The notes beneath the pieces are model-generated. The model was given only the letters and a program-made list of their open reading frames with translations. It was not told the DNA's origin and did not search any database. A stretch of 64,000 nucleotides of DNA from DASUPK01 sp963782345 (GTDB taxonomy: Bacteria; Actinomycetota; Thermoleophilia; Solirubrobacterales; 70-9), in the NCBI GenBank assembly GCA_963782345.1, contig CAWAJF010000015.1, positions 26,465 through 90,464 on the forward strand, in the 5' to 3' direction. The position numbers and the translations under genes are program-made. Of this stretch, positions 8,634 to 16,761 are shown piece after piece (position 1 is the stretch's first letter; each line of letters opens with the position of its first letter).

Positions 8634-8951
8634 TCAGCTGAGGACCCGGTCCACCAGCTCAGGCAGTTCCCTGACCATCCGGCTTCGCGGCACCGCCAGC
8701 GCCAACCCGGCTTCTTCGGCGCGGTTCTTCGTGTCGACGTCGGTGTGCTGGTAGAAGCCGATCACCGGGACGCCCAGCTCGCCCAGCCGCTCGGGCGAGA
8801 CAACGTCCAGATCCGCGACGACGAGGTCGATTCCGTCGAGCTCGTCGGGGAGCGCGGTGTCCTGCTCGACCTCGTGGCCGCTCGCCTCGAGCGAGGTCCG
8901 CACGCGGCTACCGAGCATCAGATCCTGCACCAGGGCGGCGATCCGAGCCAT
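8634..8951 (-). CDS. Small receiver-like protein, function unknown
   Basis: The 105-residue product resembles a degenerate response-regulator receiver fold: MARIAALVQDLMLGSRVRTSLEASGHEV at the start, then a DLVVADLDVVSPERL segment where a phospho-accepting Asp would sit, and a VPVIGFYQHTDVDTKNRAEEAGL region where the conserved Thr/Ser and Lys would be. A classical Lys is not clearly placed, so phosphorylation is doubtful. Similar short stand-alone proteins are known in actinobacteria but without a defined role. It is convergent with the upstream lipoprotein gene and divergent from the GGDEF-EAL gene. Confidence 0.7.
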   Translation of the reverse strand: MARIAALVQDLMLGSRVRTSLEASGHEVEQDTALPDELDGIDLVVADLDVVSPERLGELGVPVIGFYQHTDVDTKNRAEEAGLALAVPRSRMVRELPELVDRVLS

Positions 8952-9087
8952 TCAGGTTTGGGGAGGCGTCGTTGTCATGTGTCCAGGCAGGCCATTTGAC
9001 CAAAAATGCGGGATGTAGCTCTGGACATCCGTTCCGATACTTGCCGGCGTGGGGCGCATTCCCCAACCCCCGAGATCCGATCGTCGG

Positions 9088-11040
9088 ATGGTACCCTGGG
9101 CTGCCGTCGGGTTCTCCCTGCTCTGGGGCGCAATCTTCGGCCTCGCGATCTCACGCGGGGATTCCGGGCTGGCGGCGCTCAGCGGAGCCGGAATGCTCCT
9201 CACCCTGGGCCTCGCGGGAATGCTCTACCGCGAGCAGGCCGAGCTGCGAGACCTCGCCGAGACCGACACCCTCACCGGGCTGATCAATCACCGGGGCTTC
9301 CAGCAGGCGCTCCGCAGCAGGCTGCGGAGCGCGGCGACGAAGGACGACTCGGTCGCCCTCGTCGCCGTCGACATCGATGACTTCAAGGCCGTCAACGAGC
9401 TGCACGGCCATCCCTTCGGGGACCGCGTGCTGCAGGCGGTGAGCGCCCTGCTGCGCAAGTCGATCCGGCGCGGAGACATCGCCGCTCGCACCGGCGGCGA
9501 GGAGTTCGGCCTGATCCTTCCCGGCACCGGGGCGGAGGCCGCCCAGGAGATCGCTGAGCGCGTGTGCAACGCAGTCGCCAGGCTGTCGCCCGCCGAATCC
9601 GAGCTGACCTGTTCGGCCGGGGTCGCGGTCTACCCGGTCGACGCCGACAACGCCGGCGCGCTCCTGCAGCTTGCCGAGGGAGCGCTCTACTGGGCGAAGC
9701 GCTCCGGCAAATCGCGGACACGCCGCTTCGATCCCGATCACGTTCGTCTCAGCGGCGACGCGCCTCAGCGCTCGGAGATCGAGCGCATCCTCTCCGAGGG
9801 CGCGATCGCGCCGCTGTTTCAGCCCGTCGTCTCGCTCACCACCGGCCGCCTGACCGGCTACGAGGCCCTGGCCCGCTTCCCCGATGCCCCCGGGCGTCCG
9901 CCGACGACCTGGTTCGCCCAGGCCAACGCGTGTGGCCTCGGCCCGGAGCTCGAGGCTGCTGCGATCGAGGCGGCCCTGCAGCCGGTCGGCCGGCCACCCG
10001 GAACCCACCTCGCCATCAACGTCAGCCCCTCGGCGCTCTCCACCGATGCCGTCAAGCGCGTTCTGCCAGACGACCTCTCCGACATCGTCATCGAGCTCAC
10101 CGAGCACGAGGTCTACGTCGGCGACAGCCTGCTGGCGAACTCGCTCGCCCAACTCCGCGAGCGTGGCGCCCGGATCGCGATCGACGACGCCGGCGCCGGC
10201 TACGCCGGGCTGAAGCAGGTCATGTGGGTTCGCCCGCACATAGTCAAGCTCGACCTCGAGCTGACGCGCGCAATCCACGCGGACCCGGTCCGGATGGCGC
10301 TCGTCGAGTCGCTGGTGCGCTTCGCCCGCCGCGTCGGCGCGACCGTCTGCGCCGAGGGAATCGAGAGCCACGAGGACATCGAGGTGCTCGCGAACCTGGA
10401 CGTCCCGTGCGGCCAGGGCTTTGCCATCGGCCGCCCCGCGCCTCCCTGGAGCCAGGTCTCCCCTCCCGCCGCCGAGACCTGTCGGAGCGCCCTTGCCAAG
10501 GCCCTCATCTCCACGCCGGGCGGGGAAACGCCCACGATCTCCGCGGGCGATCGGCGCCTGGAGCACCTGAGCGCGCGCCTGGCGAACGCACGTTCCAAGT
10601 CCGACCTCTACAGCGCACTCGACCTGATCGCGGGCGAGCTGCACGCCGACAAGGTCGCCCTCTCGCGATGGCACCCCGACATGGCGGTGCTGGAGACCCT
10701 CGCCGAGAGCGGTGAGCAGGCCGAGGAGGAGTTCTTCGCCGTCGATCAGTACCCGACGACCGACCGGGTCCTCGAACGCCAGGAATCGGCGCAGGTGCTG
10801 ATCGGCGACCCTTTGGCCAGCCAGTCCGAGGTCGAGCTGATGTGCTCGCTCGGCTACCGGACCCTGCTGATCGCTCCGGTCGTCCTCCGTGGCGAGAGCC
10901 TCGGCATCGTCGAGGCGATGTGCCACGAGGAGCGGCCCTGGACGCGAACCGAGATGAACAGGGCCCGCATCATCGCCAACCAGCTTGCCTCGTTGATCCA
11001 GTCCTTCATCCAGGCGCCCGACCCCGAGCGCTTCGTCTAA
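9088..11040 (+). CDS. GGDEF-EAL-GAF cyclic-di-GMP signalling protein
   Basis: This 650-residue protein joins two membrane-spanning segments (first 50 residues), a GGDEF domain with the intact active-site GGEEF at about 136-140, an EAL domain and a C-terminal GAF-like domain from about residue 510. The EAL domain keeps EAL within TGYEALARF (about 259-261), the Asn of AINVSP, DDAGAGYAG and AEGIES, so c-di-GMP hydrolysis is plausible alongside synthesis. The ATG at 9088 is chosen because it begins the hydrophobic segment; a GTG at 9049 in the same frame would add 13 residues. A TTGACC hexamer at 8996 could be a -35 element, but no good -10 was found. Confidence 0.92.
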   Translation: MVPWAAVGFSLLWGAIFGLAISRGDSGLAALSGAGMLLTLGLAGMLYREQAELRDLAETDTLTGLINHRGFQQALRSRLRSAATKDDSVALVAVDIDDFKAVNELHGHPFGDRVLQAVSALLRKSIRRGDIAARTGGEEFGLILPGTGAEAAQEIAERVCNAVARLSPAESELTCSAGVAVYPVDADNAGALLQLAEGALYWAKRSGKSRTRRFDPDHVRLSGDAPQRSEIERILSEGAIAPLFQPVVSLTTGRLTGYEALARFPDAPGRPPTTWFAQANACGLGPELEAAAIEAALQPVGRPPGTHLAINVSPSALSTDAVKRVLPDDLSDIVIELTEHEVYVGDSLLANSLAQLRERGARIAIDDAGAGYAGLKQVMWVRPHIVKLDLELTRAIHADPVRMALVESLVRFARRVGATVCAEGIESHEDIEVLANLDVPCGQGFAIGRPAPPWSQVSPPAAETCRSALAKALISTPGGETPTISAGDRRLEHLSARLANARSKSDLYSALDLIAGELHADKVALSRWHPDMAVLETLAESGEQAEEEFFAVDQYPTTDRVLERQESAQVLIGDPLASQSEVELMCSLGYRTLLIAPVVLRGESLGIVEAMCHEERPWTRTEMNRARIIANQLASLIQSFIQAPDPERFV

Positions 11041-11044
11041 CTCG

Positions 11045-11407
11045 CTAGAGGCTGCGCCGGCGGCGGAAGTCGCGTCGCACGCTCTCCGGCCGGCCCCACA
11101 TCTGCACGACCTCCGCGCGCCCCTCCTGCGCATCGCGCACGCGCAGCTCACCGCCGACGCCCTCTCGATCCAGCTTGCTCAGCGCCCCTCGGACCGTCTC
11201 GGCCGCGGCGGCATGCCCGAACCGGTGGGCCACGTTGATCCGCCAGTGCCAGTCGGCACGCGAGTAGGGCTGCGCGTTCACCAGGGAGAGAATCACCGCG
11301 GCGTCCACGTAGCGCGTCTCGTCGGCGATGCGCAGATCGAGCTCGAGGTCGGTCCAGTCGGCCGGGAGCGTGTCGACGACCGCGTCGAAGTCCTGTGCGA
11401 GTGCCAC
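11045..11407 (-). CDS. Conserved-looking hypothetical protein, 120 aa
   Basis: I do not recognise a family. The 120-residue protein has a regular alpha/beta-looking composition with segments LPADWTDLELDLRI, YVDAAVILSLVNAQPYSRADWHWRINVAHRFGH and a basic C-terminus (RRDFRRRRSL). It has normal codon use for its neighbours and no signal peptide or membrane segment. It follows the Nramp gene by 9 bp on the same strand, so it may be the third gene of the regulator-transporter operon. Its stop lies 4 bp from the convergent GGDEF-EAL gene. Confidence 0.75.
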   Translation of the reverse strand: MALAQDFDAVVDTLPADWTDLELDLRIADETRYVDAAVILSLVNAQPYSRADWHWRINVAHRFGHAAAAETVRGALSKLDREGVGGELRVRDAQEGRAEVVQMWGRPESVRRDFRRRRSL

Positions 11408-11416
11408 ACCCGGAAT

Positions 11417-12814
11417 CTACGCGAAGAAGAGCTGCTGCAACAGAAACACGTTCAAGGCGATGATCAGGGCCGCCAGGGAGCCGGCGATCGCACTGAGCCA
11501 GGCCGGGTTCGCAAGGGAGCCCATGAAATCGGGCTTCGCGCAGACCAGCAGCAGCGGCACCAGGGCGAAGGGGATCCCGAAGGAGAGGACGACCTGGCTG
11601 ATTACCAGGGCGTCGGTCGGTGGCAGGCCAACACCGAGGACGATCAGGGCCGGCACCAAGGTGAGCGCCCGGCGCAGGTAGATCGGGATCCGGCGCTCGA
11701 TGAACCCCTGCATGACGACCTGCCCGGACAGCGTCCCGACAGAGGACGACGCGAGACCGGAGGCGAGCAATGCGATTCCGAAGACGATCGCCGCGTTCGA
11801 GGAGACCAGGTCCCGGAGCCCGTCGTAGGCGCCCTCGATGCTGTTGATCTCCACGAGGCCCGAGGTATGGAACAGCCCCGCCGCCATCGCCATCATCGAC
11901 ATGTTCACCAGTCCGGCGATCGCCATCGCGATCACCACGTCGACCCGCTCGAACCGCAGGATCTGCCGCCGCTCCCTCTCGTCTCTGCCGATCACCCGGT
12001 GCTGGGTGAGCGCGGAGTGCAGGTAGATCACATGGGGCATCACGGTCGCGCCGATGATCCCGGTGGCGAGCAGGACGCTCTCGGTCCCTGCGAAGCCGGG
12101 CACCACCAGATGCTTCAACGCCTCGCCTCCATCGGGCTTCGCTTCGACGATCTCAAAGGCAAAGCCGATCACCACGATCCCGACCAGCCCCGCGATCCCT
12201 GCCTCGAGACGGCGGAAGCCGCGCTGCTGGAGCGCCAGGATGGCGAAGGCGACCGCGCCCGAGATCACGCCGGCCGCGAACAGCGGTATCCCGAAGAGAA
12301 GGTTGAGCGCCAGGGCTGCTCCCACGACCTCGGCGACGTCGGTGGCCATCGCGACGATCTCCGCCTGGATCCAGAGCCCGATCGAGGTCCGGCGGGAGAA
12401 GAGGGCGCGACACGCCTCGGCGAGGTTCCTGCCCGTCGCGATTCCGAGCTTCGCCGATTGGGTCTGCACGACCATCGCGATCAGGTTCGCGGCGAGCACC
12501 ACCCAAAGCAGCAGGTAGCCGAACTTGGCGCCGCCGGCGATGTTGGTCGCGAAGTTGCCGGGATCGATGTAGGCGACGGCGGCGATGAATGCCGGGCCGA
12601 GGAACGGCCAGATCCGAGGGAGGCCGCGAGATTGGCCGTCGAGCGAACGCCGCGCCGCCCGGTTGACCGCCGCTTCGCCCGGGAGCACATCCTCGGGCAA
12701 CACGTTCTCGACACCGCCGAGGTTGTCTCCGGGTCCCGGCGGCGCCGAGAGCTCCCCCGGGAGCGGCTCCGCGAGGCCGACGTCCTCCTCTGCCGCGAGG
12801 TCCCTCTCGCTCAT
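11417..12814 (-). CDS. mntH: Nramp-family divalent metal (Mn2+/Fe2+) transporter
   Basis: The 465-residue protein is an integral membrane metal importer of the Nramp family, which couples Mn2+ or Fe2+ uptake to protons. It carries the metal-site DPGN motif in helix 1 (YIDPGNFATNIAGGAKFGYL) and the helix-6 MPH motif (GATVMPHVIYLHSAL), with about 11 hydrophobic segments. About 75 hydrophilic residues precede helix 1. Its start overlaps the stop of the DtxR-type regulator by 4 bp (ATGA), indicating translational coupling and shared control by the operator upstream of that regulator. The choice between Mn and Fe is not certain. Confidence 0.93.
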   Translation of the reverse strand: MSERDLAAEEDVGLAEPLPGELSAPPGPGDNLGGVENVLPEDVLPGEAAVNRAARRSLDGQSRGLPRIWPFLGPAFIAAVAYIDPGNFATNIAGGAKFGYLLLWVVLAANLIAMVVQTQSAKLGIATGRNLAEACRALFSRRTSIGLWIQAEIVAMATDVAEVVGAALALNLLFGIPLFAAGVISGAVAFAILALQQRGFRRLEAGIAGLVGIVVIGFAFEIVEAKPDGGEALKHLVVPGFAGTESVLLATGIIGATVMPHVIYLHSALTQHRVIGRDERERRQILRFERVDVVIAMAIAGLVNMSMMAMAAGLFHTSGLVEINSIEGAYDGLRDLVSSNAAIVFGIALLASGLASSSVGTLSGQVVMQGFIERRIPIYLRRALTLVPALIVLGVGLPPTDALVISQVVLSFGIPFALVPLLLVCAKPDFMGSLANPAWLSAIAGSLAALIIALNVFLLQQLFFA

Positions 12815-13527
12815 CCCGCGCCCGATGGCCGACGACGGACCCGCATGCTCTTCGCCAGCTCCGCGCCGAGCGGATGCGCGCGATCGCCGATCTCGACGAT
12901 CAGCGGGCCGCCGAACGGCTCACGGCTTTTCAGCCGCAGGCTCGTGCCCGGGTTAATCGAGCGCTCAGCGAGGTAGCGCAGCATCGAGGCGTCGCTGTCG
13001 GAGACACGGCTGAAGACCGCCTCCTCCCCCGGGTCGAGGTCGATCAGCGAAACGGATTCGTCGACGCTGACGGCCAGGTCGCGGTCCGGGATCGGATCGC
13101 CGTGCGGATCGTGTGCCGGCTCGCCGAGCTTGGCCGCGATCAGCTCCTCCAGCTCCTCGGAGATGTGGTGCTCCAGGACCTCCGCCTCCTCGTGCACCCG
13201 GTCCCAGGGCATGCCGAGGACCTCAGCCAGGAAGAGCTCGATCAGCCGGTGATGGCGGATCACCTCGAGCGCGATGCGCTCGCCTTCGGGGGTCAGGCGC
13301 GCACCGCGGTAGGGCGCGTACTCGACGACCCCTTCATCGGCCAGCCGCCGCAGCATTCCCGATGCCGACGCCGGTGTCACCCCCAGCCGCTGCGCGACGG
13401 CGGTGGTCCCCACCCCCTCGGGCTCCCGAGCCTGCAGCTCGTAGAGCGCCTTGGCGTAGTTCTCGGCGCCCTCGTTCGTGCGGCGCTTGGGGTGGGCATT
13501 GTGCGCCGGCATCGCCATCGCGGGCAT
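12811..13527 (-). CDS. DtxR/MntR-family metal-dependent repressor
   Basis: The 238-residue product has the three-part architecture of large DtxR-family regulators: an N-terminal winged helix (TTAVAQRLGVTPASASGMLRRL, about residues 40-62), a metal-binding/dimerisation domain with RHHRLIELFLAEVLGM and EAEVLEHHISEELE, and a C-terminal FeoA/SH3-like domain (residues about 155-230). When loaded with Mn2+ or Fe2+ such proteins repress metal uptake genes. It is the first gene of an operon with the Nramp transporter. The ATG at 13527 is used; ATGs at residues 4 and 6 are alternatives. An inverted repeat just upstream is the likely operator, implying autoregulation. Confidence 0.92.
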   Translation of the reverse strand: MPAMAMPAHNAHPKRRTNEGAENYAKALYELQAREPEGVGTTAVAQRLGVTPASASGMLRRLADEGVVEYAPYRGARLTPEGERIALEVIRHHRLIELFLAEVLGMPWDRVHEEAEVLEHHISEELEELIAAKLGEPAHDPHGDPIPDRDLAVSVDESVSLIDLDPGEEAVFSRVSDSDASMLRYLAERSINPGTSLRLKSREPFGGPLIVEIGDRAHPLGAELAKSMRVRRRPSGAG

Positions 13528-13540
13528 TGAAGCACATCCA

Positions 13541-13567
13541 AACTTGCAAGTTAGGCGATACTAACTT
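13541..13567. promoter_or_regulatory. Probable DtxR/MntR operator in a divergent promoter
   Basis: Two overlapping symmetric sites sit 14-40 bp upstream of the repressor start: a perfect 12-bp palindrome AACTTGCAAGTT (13541-13552) and a 7-bp inverted repeat AAGTTAG-GCGATA-CTAACTT (13548-13567). The TTAG...CTAA core resembles known DtxR/IdeR sites. Its position suits metal-dependent autorepression of the regulator-transporter operon and possibly affects the divergent YgfZ gene. Confidence 0.65.
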
Positions 13568-13623
13568 TGCTCCGTGTCCCGCCCTCCGAAGGCCGGCGGA
13601 TGCGGAGACCTACAATCGGCCCG

Positions 13624-14583
13624 GTGACCGAGACTGCGATCCCAGTGGAGCTCGACGGGCAATACCGCGCCCTCCGCGAGGAGGCCGGGTTCCTCGTCAG
13701 GGAGCGCGCGGCCATGCTGGTCACCGGCCCTGACGCCGCGGAGTACCTGCAGGGCCAGTTGACCAACGACATCGAGGCCCTCGAACCCGGGCGGGGCTGC
13801 TACGCCGCACTGCTGGATCGCAAGGGCCACCTCGCGTCCGATCTGCGCATCCTCCGCCTCGAGAATGGCGACCTCCGGCTGGACCTCGAGCCGGCACCGG
13901 CGTCGGGAGTGCTGAAGCACCTCCGTACCTACAGCATCGGCCGTGAGGTCGAGATCGAGGATGTCACCGACCGCTGGGCCGTGATCTCGCTGATCGGCCC
14001 CCGCGCAGGCGAGCTCTCCGGCTTCGATGGGCTCGGCCCCGAGCACGCCCAGCGCTCTCGCCGGTGGGACGGCACCGATGTGCTCGGCGTCGCCACCGAC
14101 CTCGGCGTCGACCTGATCGTCAAAGCCGAGGACGCCGCCGCGCTCGCGGAGGCGCTGGGCGCGGCGGGCGCGGTCGCGGTGAGTGGCGAGGTCGCCGAGG
14201 TCGCTCGGGTCGAGTCCGGCAGACCCAGATTCGGCCTGGACATGGGCCCCGAGCACATGCCGGCCGAGGCCGGCATCGTCGAGCGCGCCGTCGACTTCGA
14301 GAAGGGCTGCTACATCGGACAGGAGCCGGTCGCCCGCCTTCACTACCGCGGCAAGCCGAATAGGACGCTGCGCGGGCTTCGCCTGAGCGCACCCGCCGAA
14401 CACGGCGATTCCCTGCATCTGGGCGACCGCGAGGTGGGCGTGATCGGCACCGCCTCGCTCTCCCCTGCTCACGGCCCGATCGCGCTCGCGATCGTTCGCC
14501 GCGAGGCCACCGTCGGCGAGCGGCTCGCCGTCGGCGACGGCTCCACCGCCGCCGAGGTGATCGAGCTTCCCTTCACGGCCTGA
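13624..14583 (+). CDS. ygfZ: YgfZ/GcvT-like folate-binding protein
   Basis: The 319-residue product belongs to the YgfZ family, tetrahydrofolate-binding proteins related to the glycine cleavage T protein that support iron-sulfur cluster assembly or repair. The diagnostic motif KGCYIGQEPVARLHYRG is present near residues 227-243, and the N-terminal GcvT-like segment LVTGPDAAEYLQGQLTNDIEAL is clear. A GTG at 13624 is taken as the start; ATG 13600 and TTG 13567 are in frame but the latter overlaps the operator of the divergent DtxR-type gene. The gene appears monocistronic. Iron-sulfur enzymes are plentiful in this window, but no direct link is shown. Confidence 0.88.
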   Translation: MTETAIPVELDGQYRALREEAGFLVRERAAMLVTGPDAAEYLQGQLTNDIEALEPGRGCYAALLDRKGHLASDLRILRLENGDLRLDLEPAPASGVLKHLRTYSIGREVEIEDVTDRWAVISLIGPRAGELSGFDGLGPEHAQRSRRWDGTDVLGVATDLGVDLIVKAEDAAALAEALGAAGAVAVSGEVAEVARVESGRPRFGLDMGPEHMPAEAGIVERAVDFEKGCYIGQEPVARLHYRGKPNRTLRGLRLSAPAEHGDSLHLGDREVGVIGTASLSPAHGPIALAIVRREATVGERLAVGDGSTAAEVIELPFTA

Positions 14584-14629
14584 CCCACTGCAGCGGCCTG
14601 TCCCTCGGTTCGGCTAGATTCCTCGGGGC

Positions 14630-15043
14630 ATGCTGCGGAGGAGGGGCAGAGCGCTGGTCTTGCCCGTGGCCGCCCTCGTGGTGGTGCTCGCGGGCGCGGG
14701 CTGTGGTCGTAACGACTTCAACAACGACCCGCGCCCGCCGGTCCCCGCCGAGGTCAGCGTGAAGCTCGCGCCCACCGGGGTCATCGTCTCACCGAAGCAA
14801 TTCGGGGCGGGCCTGGTCAACTTCACGGTCGCCAACCTCGGGAACGAGACCGCGAGCCTTTCGATCCACGGGCCGGTCACCGCCGACAGCCCCGAGATCG
14901 CGCCGGGAGACGCCGACACGGTCAAGGTCCAGATGAAGACCGGAAGCTATGAGGCGAGCGCCAACGGGACCGCCGTGCGACCGTTCAGCTTCACAGTTGG
15001 ACCCGAAAGGCCCTCCGGCCAGAACGACCTGCTGCTGCCCTAG
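14630..15043 (+). CDS. Small lipoprotein, function unknown
   Basis: The 137-residue product has a basic N-terminus (MLRRRGR), a hydrophobic segment and a lipobox-like AGAGC with Cys at about 25, so it is probably a surface lipoprotein. The mature part has beta-rich spacing (VSVKLAPTGVIVSPKQFGAGLVNFTVANLGNETASLSI) and resembles small cupredoxin-like or immunoglobulin-like secreted domains; there is no recognisable set of copper ligands. It stands alone between ygfZ and a short reverse gene. The family was not recognised. Confidence 0.75.
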   Translation: MLRRRGRALVLPVAALVVVLAGAGCGRNDFNNDPRPPVPAEVSVKLAPTGVIVSPKQFGAGLVNFTVANLGNETASLSIHGPVTADSPEIAPGDADTVKVQMKTGSYEASANGTAVRPFSFTVGPERPSGQNDLLLP

Positions 15044-15045
15044 AC

Positions 15046-15240
15046 CTAGCCGGCCTTCGGCGTACCCGGATCCCGCATCAGCCGGGGCAGGACGGCGGTG
15101 AGCATGAGCTCGAGCCGCGAGTACCCGGCGGCATCCGGGTCGGATTTGAGCGTCTGAACGACGCGATCCGGGTCAAGTCTATGTAGGCCGACGCTACCAC
15201 CCCCCTCGGGTGGCCGCCCCGTGTTTTCGGGCGCTTCCAT
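15046..15240 (-). CDS. Possible small protein, 64 aa
   Basis: A 64-residue open frame starts at ATG 15240, preceded by AGAGGA at a suitable distance. The second half, RLDPDRVVQTLKSDPDAAG followed by YSRLELMLTAVLPRLMRD, looks like a compact amphipathic helical protein rather than random frame. The first 20 residues are low-complexity. The stop is 3 bp from the convergent lipoprotein stop. I recognise no family, and the region may be non-coding. Confidence 0.35.
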   Translation of the reverse strand: MEAPENTGRPPEGGGSVGLHRLDPDRVVQTLKSDPDAAGYSRLELMLTAVLPRLMRDPGTPKAG

Positions 15241-15332
15241 ATTCCTCTTCGGCTTATGTCGCCCGCCCGGGGCGCCCACCTGAGCCCGCGAACTCCCATC
15301 TGGACGAACCTTCCGTCGCGGGGCGGCCACGC

Positions 15333-16673
15333 CTAGGCCTCCTCATCCGCGACCTCGATCAGGGTCTCGATTCGCTCCAGCCGAGCCCGCACGCTCTCGA
15401 CCATCTCGTCGAGCGTGGCGCGCGCCTTCTCGGAGCTCGTCTTGATGCCTGTGAGCGTGGATCGGATCGCCTGCGCCTGCTTCAGGCAGGAGACGGCCTC
15501 CTCGGCCGCGACGCGCACCTCCGCCGGGTCGACCGTCAGATCGCGCTCCCTGCCCATCGCGACCCGCGCGGCAGCGAGCCGGTAGGCGACCTCGATAGCG
15601 AGCCCCTCCGGCTCCTCGCGGTCGACCGCGACGATCAGCTTGTTGCCCTCGTACTCGACGAGCGTCTCGCGACCGGCGGGCACCCGATCCTCCCCGGCCA
15701 CGACGAGGACGGCGAAAGAGGCGGCGCGAGCGTTCATCGCCTCGTTCAGCTCACGCCAGGCGTCGTTCTTCGAGAGGCGCTTGTCCTTGGCCTCGAAGAC
15801 GATTCGGCCCTGGGACGGGCCGTGGGCGGCGCCGAGCTCGATCAGGGTGTCGCCCTTCTTGCCACCGCCCTCGGCGAGCTCGCCGCCCGTGTGGGACGAG
15901 GCGTCGCCGCGCGTGGCGGCGATCCGCTCCAGCACCCTGTCGACGCGCTCCTCGAAGCTGCGGCCCTTGCGGGTGCCCGCCTCCTCGGCCTCCTCCAGCG
16001 CCTCCCGGCCCTGGTCGAGTCCGGCGAGCTCGGCGGCCCTGCTGAGCAGCTCGTCGACCTTCGACTCGAGCTTCTGATCGCGAGTGTCCTGATCCTCCTT
16101 GCGCTCGCGCGCCCAGGTCCGGAGCGTCGCCATGATCGGGCCGAGCGGATTGCGCTCGTCGTCGGCGGAGAGCCGCCGCAGAAACTCCTCGTCGCGCTCG
16201 TCCAGCATGCGCTTGATCTGCGTCTGGACGGCACCCTCGCGGTCCTCGCCGAAGGTGGTGGCGATCTGCTCCGAGAGCTCCTCGCTGTGTGATTCGAGCG
16301 CCTGTCCCAGCGCGCCGGGCCCCTCATCGCCGCCGAGCGCTCTCCGCAGGCCCTCCTCGATTCGCTCGACGGCCTCCTGGTTGGCCTGCTCGACCGTCTC
16401 GCTGTGCGTGCGGCTGAGGCGCTCGAACTCCCGGCGCACGTAATCGACCTCGATCGCGGTGTCCTCGCGGTCGAGCACACGCGTCCCGATCTCGATCGCG
16501 CGACGCACGGCGCGGGCCGGCTCCTCGCCCCCCTCGGCGCGCTCGCGGACGACCCGGGCGGTCTCCGCCTCGGCGATGGTCAGGTTCTCGATCACGATCC
16601 GATCCTCGACCAGCCGGACGGACCCGGGCCGCTCCGGAGGCTCGATCGGCAGCTGTCGCTCTGACGCTTCCAT
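15333..16673 (-). CDS. Coiled-coil protein with PD-(D/E)XK-like C-terminal core
   Basis: The start is ATG 16673; the frame is open much further upstream, but that part is antisense to ccr. The 446-residue protein has long charged helical stretches (about residues 30-260, rich in Glu, Arg and Ala) typical of coiled coil. It then has GDTLIELG followed after a short loop by RIVFEAKDKRLSKNDAWREL. The Asp...Glu-x-Lys arrangement matches the catalytic core of PD-(D/E)XK nuclease folds, as in RmuC and some restriction-like proteins. More helices end the protein. DNA cleavage or DNA-damage functions are possible, but no partner gene is present. It is divergent from ccr, 88 bp away. Confidence 0.75.
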   Translation of the reverse strand: MEASERQLPIEPPERPGSVRLVEDRIVIENLTIAEAETARVVRERAEGGEEPARAVRRAIEIGTRVLDREDTAIEVDYVRREFERLSRTHSETVEQANQEAVERIEEGLRRALGGDEGPGALGQALESHSEELSEQIATTFGEDREGAVQTQIKRMLDERDEEFLRRLSADDERNPLGPIMATLRTWARERKEDQDTRDQKLESKVDELLSRAAELAGLDQGREALEEAEEAGTRKGRSFEERVDRVLERIAATRGDASSHTGGELAEGGGKKGDTLIELGAAHGPSQGRIVFEAKDKRLSKNDAWRELNEAMNARAASFAVLVVAGEDRVPAGRETLVEYEGNKLIVAVDREEPEGLAIEVAYRLAAARVAMGRERDLTVDPAEVRVAAEEAVSCLKQAQAIRSTLTGIKTSSEKARATLDEMVESVRARLERIETLIEVADEEA

Positions 16674-16761
16674 CCGACGCTCCAACGTAGGGGTGTCCCC
16701 GGACGCCACGGACGTTGAATACGATCCCTCCGTCAGCCACCCAACGAACGCGGGAGACACA

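Noticed and set aside
9151..11151. 666-codon reverse open frame
   Set aside because: Antisense to the GGDEF-EAL-GAF gene; no motif or ribosome binding site, composition typical of a shadow frame.
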